From an uncultured Porphyromonas sp. (GTDB lineage Bacteria > Bacteroidota > Bacteroidia > Bacteroidales > Porphyromonadaceae): a stretch of 64,000 nucleotides of DNA. The notes beneath the pieces are model-generated. The model saw nothing but the letters and a program-made list of their open reading frames with translations. It made no database searches and was not told where the DNA came from. The first letter of the stretch is position 1. Each line of letters opens with the position of its first letter. A program made the position numbers and the translations under genes. The DNA is taken from positions 18,900 through 82,899 of the forward strand of contig UQDF01000002.1 of the NCBI GenBank assembly GCA_900539765.1. The letters are read 5' to 3'. This document shows positions 9,653 through 16,928 of the stretch, piece by piece.

Positions 9653-9849
9653 CTCTTTTATAGGGAAACAAACGCTTTAGCAGAAAAAGAGCTCAACTCC
9701 GCAAATCAATTAGCTCAAGGAGATGCATAATCCGCTGTGTAGTCATTAGGATCCTGACCGTGTAGCGATCTTGTAACTCGTCTCGCTTTGATACAACGGA
9801 CGCTCGACCGTGCGTCCCTGCACGTCGTTACTCGTCAGTACTCCAAGAG

Positions 9850-9889
9850 AAGGCGTCCATCAATCTAACAGTAGATCGACGGACGCCTT
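9850..9889 (-). terminator. Hairpin at the end of the kor operon
   Basis: 17-nt arms AAGGCGTCCATCAATCT (9850-9866) and their near-complement (9873-9889) with a 6-nt loop; two positions are wobble or mismatched. It lies 30 bp past the korC stop. The run after it on the minus strand is only moderately T-rich, so efficiency is uncertain. Confidence 0.65.
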
Positions 9890-9918
9890 GTTATTGTTAG
9901 TATAAGGGTCTCTGTGGA

Positions 9919-10464
9919 CTAGTTGACCTTGATCAGACTATCCATACCACGCTTGATAGCCTCCTCATTGAGGGGGATCAGCTTGTGGTGACGCTCGGGC
10001 AGAGACTTCTTGAGTCCTGCAATGATGCTCTCGAGCTTTAGCATAGGAGCAGCCTTGAGCATACCACCGAGGATGATCATGTTGAAGATCTTGTCATTGC
10101 CCATCTCGAGGCTCTGATCAGTAGCAGGTACCTCGTAGATGTTGATATCCTTACGGTCAGACTTGTGCTGGATGAGAGCTGGGTCGTAGATAAGGATACC
10201 GCCCTTCTTAACACGGGGGCCGAACTTGTCGAGTGATGGCTGGTTGAGTACGATGACTACATCATACTCATTGACAACAGGCGAGCTAACAGGCTCATCG
10301 CTTACGATGACCGTAACGTTACTCGTACCACCACGCTGCTCAGGTCCGTAAGAAGGCATCCACGATACCTCCTTGTCCTCCATGATACCAGAGTAAGCAA
10401 GTATCTTACCCATAGAGAGTACACCCTGACCTCCAAAGCCAGATATGACTATTTCGTAATTCAT
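9919..10464 (-). CDS. korC: 2-oxoglutarate:ferredoxin oxidoreductase, gamma subunit
   Basis: Gamma subunit of the four-subunit enzyme that oxidatively decarboxylates 2-oxoglutarate to succinyl-CoA with reduction of ferredoxin. The 181-residue chain opens with EIVISGFGGQGVLSMGKILA, the signature of the gamma domain of 2-oxoacid oxidoreductases, followed by SYGPEQRGGTSNVTVIVSD. The length fits the stand-alone gamma subunit. It is the last gene of korD-korA-korB-korC, 19 bp behind korB. A related specificity (2-ketoisovalerate) cannot be excluded from the gamma chain alone; the gene order favours Kor. Confidence 0.88.
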   Translation of the reverse strand: MNYEIVISGFGGQGVLSMGKILAYSGIMEDKEVSWMPSYGPEQRGGTSNVTVIVSDEPVSSPVVNEYDVVIVLNQPSLDKFGPRVKKGGILIYDPALIQHKSDRKDINIYEVPATDQSLEMGNDKIFNMIILGGMLKAAPMLKLESIIAGLKKSLPERHHKLIPLNEEAIKRGMDSLIKVN

Positions 10465-10483
10465 AGTTGTTCCTTTCGTCTGA

Positions 10484-11287
10484 TTAGATTTTCATTGTAA
10501 CCACCTCGTCGTTGCTACCCTTAGACTCGACATCCTTGATGTCACCAAGAGCGTACTTGTCGACCATAAACTTCGACATCCACTCATTAGCCTTAGCCGG
10601 ACTCATCTTCCAGCCCGTATTGCAGGTTGAGACAAACTCAACGACGCTGGTACCCTTGCCTGCGAGTGAATTCTCAAAAGCCTTGCGTAGAGCCTTCTTA
10701 GCCTTACGTACAGCAGGTGCTGTGTGTACACTCTGACGCGTGACGTAGCACGTACCATCTAGCTCAGAGAGGATCTTAGAGATGACGAGTGGATAGCCGT
10801 TGAGCTCAGGCGTACGACCATCAGGACAGGTGACAGTCTTCATACCGAGTAGCGTCGTAGGAGCCATCTGACCACCAGTCATACCGTAGATACCGTTGTT
10901 GATAAAGATGATGACAATGTTTTCACCACGGTTTGCAGCGTGGATTGTCTCAGCGGTACCGATAGCAGCTAGGTCACCATCACCCTGATAGGTAAAGACG
11001 AGCTTATTGGGGTATAGACGCTTGATAGCAGTAGCTACAGCGGGTGCACGTCCGTGAGCAGCCTCCTGCCAGTCAATGTCTATATAGTTGTATGCGAAGA
11101 CGGAGCAGCCCACAGGAGCTATACCGACGGCCTGGTCGCCCATGCCCATCTCCTCGAGGACCTCAGCAACCAGCTTGTGTACGACACCATGACTACAGCC
11201 TGGGCAGTAGTGCATCGTGTTATTGTTGAGCAGACTTGGCTTCTGATAGACCAAGTTCTCTGGTTTGGTTATATCCTTTATATCCAT
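10484..11287 (-). CDS. korB: 2-oxoglutarate:ferredoxin oxidoreductase, beta subunit (TPP-binding)
   Basis: Carries the thiamine diphosphate of the complex. Seen in the 267 residues are HYCPGCSHGVVHKLVAEVL (about 27-45), the TPP/Mg motif GDGDLAAIGTAETIHAANRGENI with the NNGIYGMTGGQMAPTT segment closing it (about 95-140), and a beta-subunit-like C-terminus. Unlike pyruvate:ferredoxin enzymes, it is not fused to the ferredoxin domain. It begins 40 bp after the korA stop. In an asaccharolytic anaerobe the enzyme would link glutamate-derived 2-oxoglutarate to succinyl-CoA and reduced ferredoxin; this role is inferred from gdhA and hut genes in the same window. Confidence 0.9.
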   Translation of the reverse strand: MDIKDITKPENLVYQKPSLLNNNTMHYCPGCSHGVVHKLVAEVLEEMGMGDQAVGIAPVGCSVFAYNYIDIDWQEAAHGRAPAVATAIKRLYPNKLVFTYQGDGDLAAIGTAETIHAANRGENIVIIFINNGIYGMTGGQMAPTTLLGMKTVTCPDGRTPELNGYPLVISKILSELDGTCYVTRQSVHTAPAVRKAKKALRKAFENSLAGKGTSVVEFVSTCNTGWKMSPAKANEWMSKFMVDKYALGDIKDVESKGSNDEVVTMKI

Positions 11288-11327
11288 GATATTTGTTGTC
11301 TATTACTGGTTATTGATAAGGGTAAGC

Positions 11328-12407
11328 TTACTTGACGAGCTTCGTGCGTAGCGCATCGAGTACCTCGTCAGGAGAGAATAGCATACCACCCATACGTCCG
11401 AAGTGCTCTACAGGGCAGCGACCGTCTACCGCAAGTCTGACATCCTCTACCATCTGACCAGCGTTGAGCTCGACAGAGAGGAAGCCCTTGACACCACGCT
11501 CAGCGAGCTTGGTGATCACCTCGTATGGATAAGGCCATAGCGTGATAGGACGTACGAGACCTACCTTGAGACCCTCCTGGCGAGCTACCTGGACGACCTT
11601 CTGGCAGATACGTGCAGAAGAGCCAAAAGCTACTAGTACGTAGTCAGCATCCTCGGTCATTGTCTCCTCGTAGCGTACCTCGTTCTCCTCGATCTTGCGA
11701 TACTTCTCCTGGAAGCGTAGGTTGTTTTGCTCCATCACAGCTGAGTCTAGCTCGAGAGATGTGATGATAGAGCGCTTGTCAGGTGTATGACCTGTAGTAG
11801 CCCAAGGGCAGCTAGCAGCGATCTCCTCATCGGTGTGACGAGGCTTCTGCTCAGGTAGTACGACCTTCTCCATCATCTGTCCGATGATACCATCGCTCAG
11901 TATCATAACTGGGTTACGATACTTAAACGCCATATCCATACCGACACCGACGAAGTCGACCATCTCCTGTACAGAGTAAGGAGCTAGTACGATGAGACGG
12001 TAGTCACCGTGTCCACCACCCTTGGTGGTCTGGAAGTAGTCAGCCTGACTTGGCTGGATCGTACCTAGACCAGGGCCACCACGCATCACGTTGACGATAA
12101 GTGCGGGCAGCTCAGCACCAGCGATGTAGCTGATACCCTCAGCCATCAGGCTGATACCAGGGCTAGAGGAGGAAGTCATGACACGCTTACCAGCGCCAGC
12201 GCCTCCATATACCATATTGATAGAAGAGACCTCACTCTCAGCCTGTAGGACGACCATACCAGTCGTCTCCCAGGGGCGTAGCGACATAAGAGTCTCGAGT
12301 ACCTCAGACTGAGGTGTGATAGGATATCCGAAATAGCCATCCAGTCCGTTGAGGATTGCCGAGTGTGCCAGGGCCTCGTTGCCCTTCATCAGTTTTACTT
12401 CTGCCAT
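11328..12407 (-). CDS. korA: 2-oxoglutarate:ferredoxin oxidoreductase, alpha subunit
   Basis: Alpha subunit (359 residues) of the KorDABC complex. The N-terminus MAEVKLMKGNEALAHSAILN and the segment GYFGYPITPQSEVLETL are typical of the pyrimidine-binding domain of 2-oxoacid:ferredoxin oxidoreductases. TSSSSPGISLMAEGISYIAGAELPALIVNVMRGGPGLGT follows, then the transketolase C-like domain (about 240-355, VAFGSSARICQKVV, LVRPITLWPYPYEVI). The gamma domain found fused in some homologues is separate here (korC). It starts 13 bp behind the ferredoxin gene, so all four are surely one transcript. Confidence 0.92.
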   Translation of the reverse strand: MAEVKLMKGNEALAHSAILNGLDGYFGYPITPQSEVLETLMSLRPWETTGMVVLQAESEVSSINMVYGGAGAGKRVMTSSSSPGISLMAEGISYIAGAELPALIVNVMRGGPGLGTIQPSQADYFQTTKGGGHGDYRLIVLAPYSVQEMVDFVGVGMDMAFKYRNPVMILSDGIIGQMMEKVVLPEQKPRHTDEEIAASCPWATTGHTPDKRSIITSLELDSAVMEQNNLRFQEKYRKIEENEVRYEETMTEDADYVLVAFGSSARICQKVVQVARQEGLKVGLVRPITLWPYPYEVITKLAERGVKGFLSVELNAGQMVEDVRLAVDGRCPVEHFGRMGGMLFSPDEVLDALRTKLVK

Positions 12408-12420
12408 GATAGCTATAGGA

Positions 12421-12648
12421 TTAAAGGTTTACTTTATAGACGCTGATACATCCATCGGGACAGACCACGCCACAGTTTGCGCAGCCAATGCATGTTTCGG
12501 GGCTGCTCATATAGCAGTAGTGATACCCCTTGTCGTTCACCTCGTCTGGGTGAAGTGAGATACTCGCAGTAGGACACGCCACAACGCAGAGGTTGCACCC
12601 CTTGCAGCGCTGCTCGTTGACTACGATTGCTCCTCTAAATTTTGCCAT
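12421..12648 (-). CDS. korD: 4Fe-4S ferredoxin subunit of 2-oxoglutarate:ferredoxin oxidoreductase
   Basis: A 75-residue two-cluster ferredoxin with CKGCNLCVVACP and CIGCANCGVVCP, each a CxxCxxCxxxCP cluster motif. It carries electrons from the KorAB active site. The start chosen is the ATG at 12648 (MAKFRGAIVVNEQRCKGC), which gives the usual length of the subunit. The frame extends upstream to 12735, but that extension runs through the promoter-like box and is unlike the family. It is the first gene of korDABC, with korA starting 13 bp after its stop. Confidence 0.9.
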   Translation of the reverse strand: MAKFRGAIVVNEQRCKGCNLCVVACPTASISLHPDEVNDKGYHYCYMSSPETCIGCANCGVVCPDGCISVYKVNL

Positions 12649-12732
12649 GTGTAGTACTTTATAGATATTGTACCCTCCTCCCGTCAGCTGACAAAAGTCG
12701 AGTACTGTGATACAATTAGTTTTCTTCGACCT

Positions 12733-12740
12733 CAAAGTTA
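12733..12740 (-). promoter_or_regulatory. Likely kor operon promoter -7 box
   Basis: Minus strand reads TAACTTTG, matching TAnnTTTG, 85 bp before the korD start. No convincing -33 TTTG at the standard spacing was found. Confidence 0.45.
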
Positions 12741-12841
12741 CAAAGAATATTCGTAATACCTACCACTAGGTAGAGAAAAAGATTGTTTTCCTGCCATATT
12801 CTCCGTAAAGAGGCTCTTTTGTAGACGAATAGGTCCTAAAA

Positions 12842-12877
12842 ATGAGTAGAGACTGCCACTACTAGCGACAGTCTCTA
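12842..12877 (-). terminator. Terminator of the small secreted protein gene
   Basis: Stem TAGAGACTG (12847-12855) / CAGTCTCTA (12869-12877) with a 13-nt loop, followed on the minus strand by CTCATTTTT. It lies 39 bp past the stop of the gene at 12916-13314. The stem shares GAGACTG with the dispersed hairpin family. Confidence 0.7.
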
Positions 12878-12915
12878 GACGGATAGGTGCAATAAGATGC
12901 AGGTTACAGAGTCGA

Positions 12916-13314
12916 TTACGACTGACTAGCTAACTCAGCCGATCGAAAGTCATCAATAGCCTTCACGAATTCCGCTAGGGATACGCCATCCCACCTTGCA
13001 GCCTCTGCTAGGTGCTGATACTTAGGGAGGAGTACGATATGATTGTCTTCAAGCGTAAGTACAGAGGCGAGGTTTGTAGCCTCTTTCTCGCTGTACTCTT
13101 TTTGGCCAGTGAGGGCTCGCACCACCTCGACAGCCTTACGTGTCGTAGCATCAGCCTGAGCCAGTGTTGCATCCTGCTCAGATAGATGCATGACGGTCTC
13201 TATGACCTTTACGATCTCTTGCTGAGATTCATCCAGCGTCACCTGCTGCTGTCCCTTTGCCACGAGTGGTAGCACGAAAAGGAGCAGAGCGCATAACCAT
13301 GTTGTGTGTTTCAT
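12916..13314 (-). CDS. Small secreted protein of unknown function
   Basis: A 132-residue protein that I do not recognise. A signal peptide is clear: a short basic start, the hydrophobic run LCALLLFVLPLVA and a likely cut after AKG near residue 21. The mature part (about 110 residues) is predicted helical by eye, rich in Glu, Ala and Val, with no cysteine, so it may be a small periplasmic helical bundle. It is a single-gene unit, with its own promoter-like box at 13450 and a terminator after it. It stands opposite to the kor operon promoter and divergent from the TPR gene at 13875. Confidence 0.7.
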   Translation of the reverse strand: MKHTTWLCALLLFVLPLVAKGQQQVTLDESQQEIVKVIETVMHLSEQDATLAQADATTRKAVEVVRALTGQKEYSEKEATNLASVLTLEDNHIVLLPKYQHLAEAARWDGVSLAEFVKAIDDFRSAELASQS

Positions 13315-13449
13315 AATTATAAAGCTTAGAAGTTAGTATTGTTGGTTTGTTATCATTTCGCTCTCTTTAGATCTCTCGTTGAAGTCTCTCGTTGCTTCAA
13401 CACCTTGTACCACAGAAGATGAAACAAGCAAGAAACAATCACCATACCA

Positions 13450-13457
13450 CAAAGATA
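13450..13457 (-). promoter_or_regulatory. Likely promoter -7 box of the small secreted protein gene
   Basis: Minus strand TATCTTTG with TTTG 17 nt upstream (minus strand; plus coordinates 13475-13478). It implies a leader of about 130 nt that contains the GTTGAAG hairpin. Confidence 0.45.
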
Positions 13458-13501
13458 GTTTTTTTTGCAAACAACAAAGCGCTTGATGGTAGACGAAACG
13501 T

Positions 13502-13529
13502 CTAACCTCTAACTTCTAATCTCTAATCC
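13502..13529. repeat. Heptad repeat, four units
   Basis: Four contiguous 7-bp units CTAACCT, CTAACTT, CTAATCT, CTAATCC (reverse complement: NNATTAG/NNGTTAG). It is the same degenerate heptad as at 52540-52581. It abuts the palindrome array that starts 6 bp later. Confidence 0.7.
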
Positions 13530-13534
13530 GATCG

Positions 13535-13694
13535 TCACGTGGAAAATCTCAAATCTCCACGTGGCGGTTTTTCATTTTCCACGTGGAGACGAAATGATTC
13601 CTCCGAAGTTTCATTTGATTCCTCCGAAGTTTTATTTCTCGCCTACGTGGAGATTTTTTATTTGCCACGTGGCGATTTGAGAATTTCCACGTGG
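13535..13694. repeat. 22-bp phased CCACGTGG palindrome array, copy A
   Basis: Six 8-bp cores close to CCACGTGG begin at 13535, 13557, 13579, 13643, 13665 and 13687: steps 22, 22, 64, 22, 22. The 14-bp spacers are A/T-rich. The centre (13587-13642) has two 21-bp direct repeats, each containing CCTCCGAAGTTT. The flanks of the centre (CCACGTGGAGACGAAA and TTTCTCGCCTACGTGG) are imperfect inverted repeats. The same geometry is seen at 32400-32559. Confidence 0.85.
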
Positions 13695-13874
13695 GGATCA
13701 GCTTTTTTTGTGGCAAAGCGTTTCGGGCATAAGAGATTCTGTTCAGAATGTGCTAGTGAGTGGAATATGCTGAAGGCGGCATATTTTGCTCTCAGCAGTT
13801 ATTTCAGTAGATTTGCGTTAGAATCGACTGGGCGCATCCAGAGGACTGAGCCCCCTAAGTAAGACCATTTACCG

Positions 13875-16800
13875 ATGAACTACAAAGGATTCCTATACAC
13901 ACTACTGCTCTGTGGGCAGTTGCCACTAGCCTACCAACTTCAGGCGCAAGAGACCTTTAGCATACCCACCGAGCAGCATACTATCGAGGTGACACTCGCA
14001 GCAGGTTCGCCCCTGCGTACCACGACGCTCCTCTCCTCTACACATCGTCTGAGCAAGGCGGACGGGTGGTTTGCCACCTATGGAGCGCATCTACTGGGTC
14101 GTCCTAGTGCTGCTGCTGAGCTGGAAGAGTATATCACCACAGACCCTATCTCCCGTCAGGCACAGGTAGCTCGTATAGCTCGTGCCACACACTACCTATA
14201 TAATAAGGAGTACAATCGCGCTCGCCATACGCTAGAGCAGGTGCGTGAAGAGACCTTGACAAGCGAGGCACGCAGCGAGTGGCAGGTCAAGATGGCCTAC
14301 GCTCTCCTGCTGTCTGGTCGTCCTGTGGAGCAGGTGGAGCAGCTTTTTGAGATGACCGCTACAGGTGATGACTACTGGGGCGATGTGGCTAGACTCTATC
14401 TAGCGCAGCTATACATAGCGCAAAACGATCTGGACAAGGCTGAGCGCACGCTCCTCCCGATACAGGATCAGGGGGATCTGCAGTACGATGCTCGTCTAGG
14501 GCTGGCACGGATAGCTCTCTATCGGCAAAACTACCAGTCGGTGCTCACACACACCGAGGCACTCACTACGGCAGGTCTCTCAGAGGAGCAGCGCGCAGAG
14601 AGTCAGATCATAGAGGCAAATGCTTGGTATCGTCTGGAGGATCCGAGCAAAGCTATCGAGCGCCTAGCCCCGCTATCAGACCAGAATGCTAGTCTCCTTA
14701 CCCCCGAAGACCAACTCATCCTCGCGGCTGCCTATATGGAGACGGAGCGCACGGAGCAAGCGATCCCGCACCTACTCCTAGCGACCCGTGGCGATGCGGA
14801 GACCAGTGGTGTGGCCAACCTCTACCTAGCACGTGCTCGTAGAGATATGGGGCTTTACTCCGAAGCTCTTGCCTCCTATCAGGTGGCGGCAGATAGAGCC
14901 GTAGCACCCTCGATCCGTGAGGCTGCTATGTACGAGCAGGTATTGCTGATGCGCAGCAAGGCGAGCGGTTCGTTTGGTCAGGAGGTAAGGCTCTGCGAGG
15001 AGTTTCTCAATACATTCGCTCAGTCGGCACACCGTGAGGCTATGGAGCACTTTCTCATCGAGAGCTACTACCGTAGCCCAGACTACTTGACTAGTCTAGC
15101 CTCCATAGGACGTATCCAAAGCCCTTCGCCAGTTATCATAGAGGCGCAGTGCTATCTGCTCAATCAGCTCACGCAGCAGGCGCAACAGGCGGGCGACCTA
15201 GCCCTAGCACAACGCTATAACCAACAGGCGCAGCGGATTGCCACAAAATCCGCTCACCACACCGAGGCTGAGCTACTAGGGGCGCAGCTCCTCTCTCAGC
15301 AGGGAGCTCACAAGCAAGCATCACAAGCCCTCACAGCTATCCTCAATAAGCGCGCAGCCTCTAGCAAGCAGCTACAGATCGCTCGCTACCTACTAGGCTA
15401 TAGTCAGATCAAGCAGCAGCAGTACAGTGCTGCCACGCAGACACTCTCCATATTACTCCAAGAGGGCACACTCGACAACACGCTACAAGCTGATGTCCAC
15501 GCTCGTCTAGGCGATGCGCACTACATGCAGGGTCACTACACGCCGGCCGTACGCTACTACGAGGAAGCTTATAGACTCGCGCCTGATAATCAGGTCTATG
15601 CGCTCTATATGCTGTCAGACATTGAGGGACTCAAGAAGGAGTACAAAGCACAGATAGCTGCCCTCGATAAGTTAGTCGCTCGTCACCCTAATAGTCTCTA
15701 CAAGCCTCGTGCTATGTACGATCAGGGACGCGCTATGGAGCTGTCGGGACAGCATACGGAGGCTATCGGAGCCTTCACGCGCCTGACGCAAGAGTACCCG
15801 CAGAGTGAGTATGGGCGCAAGGCTGCCTTGCAGTTGGCACTACTATATTATAATAGGAATGAGACGAGCCGAGCCATCGAAACCTACAAAGCACTCCTAG
15901 CCGAAGCGCCACAGAGTGGCGAGGCAAAGCAGGCGTACGAAGCACTCAAGAGTATCTACATCGAAGAGGGACGCTCCTCCGATTTTGTCCAGTATGCTAA
16001 CAGCATCGGCGGAAGCTACTCCATCGATGAGAGTGAGGCGATGAGCATCTCCTTCGAGACAGCTGAGCGTGCTTACCAGTCCCGACAGCCACAGGCTGAG
16101 CGCTTGCTCAAAGAGTACCTAGCTCTGAATCCGCAAGGAGCCTCTTCGCTCTTAGCGAACTACTACCTGGCCGACCTCTACGATCGTGCTGGTAAGGGAG
16201 AGGAGGCTCTAGCACTCTATGAGCGTATCTATCCCAGTCGCAAGCAACTATCGCAAGAGCTGCACATCGGTTTGCTTCAGAAGATGTCTGCCATACACAT
16301 ACAGCAGCGAGCTTATGCTCAGGCATTGCCCTTGCAGCAGGAGCTACTCACGCTACCGCTAGAGCCTGCGAGCTACCAGACGACACTGCTCTCGGCTACT
16401 GAGTGCGCGCTCCAAGCGGGACAGTATGAGTGGGTCATCAAGGTCGTGACACCTCAGCTAGACAAGTCTAAGGGTTGGAATCAAGAGCAACTAGACCTCC
16501 TAACTTGTCGCCTAGCGACCAGCTACTTGAAGACAGGTCGGGGCAACCAGATCGAGCCACTCCTGAAGCCACTTGTCGCTCGCATAGAGACCTACGCTGG
16601 CACCCAGGGTACGCTCCTATTGGCGCAATACTACGTCTCCAACAAGATCCAGCAGAGCTACTCGAAGCAGCTACTCGACAAGTTGGTCAACGATGCCTAC
16701 CCAGACCCCGAACTATCTGCCGAGACGATCATAACGCTCTCCGACTGGTACCTCGCCAAGGGAGACCCCGACACAGCAAGACTATACCTCGAGAGCCTAC

Positions 16801-16886
16801 TCAAGAACTACACCGACGAGACCTCGCCGATACGTCTGCGCGCTACGGAGAAGCTCGCACAGCTTCGTCAGAGTACCACTCGCTAA
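13875..16886 (+). CDS. Large periplasmic tetratricopeptide-repeat protein
   Basis: A 1003-residue protein with a signal peptide (start MNYKGFLYTLLLCGQ, cut near residue 25 after LQAQ). Nearly the whole mature chain is helical TPR-like repeats, for example LGDAHYMQGHYTPAVRYYEEAYRLAP (about 550-575), YDQGRAMELSGQHTEAIGAFTRLTQEYPQSEYGRKA (about 615-650) and YYLADLYDRAGKGEEALALYERIYP (about 765-790). TPR proteins act as scaffolds for protein complexes; here an envelope scaffold is likely. It is followed after 42 bp by a beta-barrel-like protein, and the two may work as an outer-membrane pair. No enzymatic motif was seen. The exact function is unknown. Confidence 0.85.
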   Translation: MNYKGFLYTLLLCGQLPLAYQLQAQETFSIPTEQHTIEVTLAAGSPLRTTTLLSSTHRLSKADGWFATYGAHLLGRPSAAAELEEYITTDPISRQAQVARIARATHYLYNKEYNRARHTLEQVREETLTSEARSEWQVKMAYALLLSGRPVEQVEQLFEMTATGDDYWGDVARLYLAQLYIAQNDLDKAERTLLPIQDQGDLQYDARLGLARIALYRQNYQSVLTHTEALTTAGLSEEQRAESQIIEANAWYRLEDPSKAIERLAPLSDQNASLLTPEDQLILAAAYMETERTEQAIPHLLLATRGDAETSGVANLYLARARRDMGLYSEALASYQVAADRAVAPSIREAAMYEQVLLMRSKASGSFGQEVRLCEEFLNTFAQSAHREAMEHFLIESYYRSPDYLTSLASIGRIQSPSPVIIEAQCYLLNQLTQQAQQAGDLALAQRYNQQAQRIATKSAHHTEAELLGAQLLSQQGAHKQASQALTAILNKRAASSKQLQIARYLLGYSQIKQQQYSAATQTLSILLQEGTLDNTLQADVHARLGDAHYMQGHYTPAVRYYEEAYRLAPDNQVYALYMLSDIEGLKKEYKAQIAALDKLVARHPNSLYKPRAMYDQGRAMELSGQHTEAIGAFTRLTQEYPQSEYGRKAALQLALLYYNRNETSRAIETYKALLAEAPQSGEAKQAYEALKSIYIEEGRSSDFVQYANSIGGSYSIDESEAMSISFETAERAYQSRQPQAERLLKEYLALNPQGASSLLANYYLADLYDRAGKGEEALALYERIYPSRKQLSQELHIGLLQKMSAIHIQQRAYAQALPLQQELLTLPLEPASYQTTLLSATECALQAGQYEWVIKVVTPQLDKSKGWNQEQLDLLTCRLATSYLKTGRGNQIEPLLKPLVARIETYAGTQGTLLLAQYYVSNKIQQSYSKQLLDKLVNDAYPDPELSAETIITLSDWYLAKGDPDTARLYLESLLKNYTDETSPIRLRATEKLAQLRQSTTR

Positions 16887-16928
16887 CACCCCTCTACCCT
16901 ACTATCCCAACGATTAAGTCTACAAGCG

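Larger units (their letters stand above)
9602..9918. other. Intergenic region topA-korC (317 bp)
   Basis: Holds, in order, a GAGACTG hairpin (9617-9636), the presumed topA -7 box (9645-9652), about 190 bp with no recognisable feature, and a hairpin at 9850-9889 placed to end the kor operon. No supported ORF. Confidence 0.6.
13315..13874. other. Intergenic region with repeat array (560 bp)
   Basis: Holds a hairpin GTTGAAG/CTTCAAC (13379-13402), a -7 box for the leftward gene (13450-13457), a heptad repeat (13502-13529), the phased palindrome array (13535-13694), and then about 180 bp in which I see no feature. A reading frame spans the array (13539-13862), but it is made of the repeat and is not counted as a gene. 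Confidence 0.6.

Noticed and set aside
13535..13694. CRISPR array
   Set aside because: The repeated core is only 8 bp, spacers are 14 bp and AT-rich, the centre is a different repeat and no cas gene is near. The spacing is regular but does not fit any CRISPR type.
13539..13862. 107-residue open frame over palindrome array A
   Set aside because: Its translation is made of the repeat itself (SSEVSF-type words). Similar frames appear on either strand of copies B, C and D, so they are by-products of the element.
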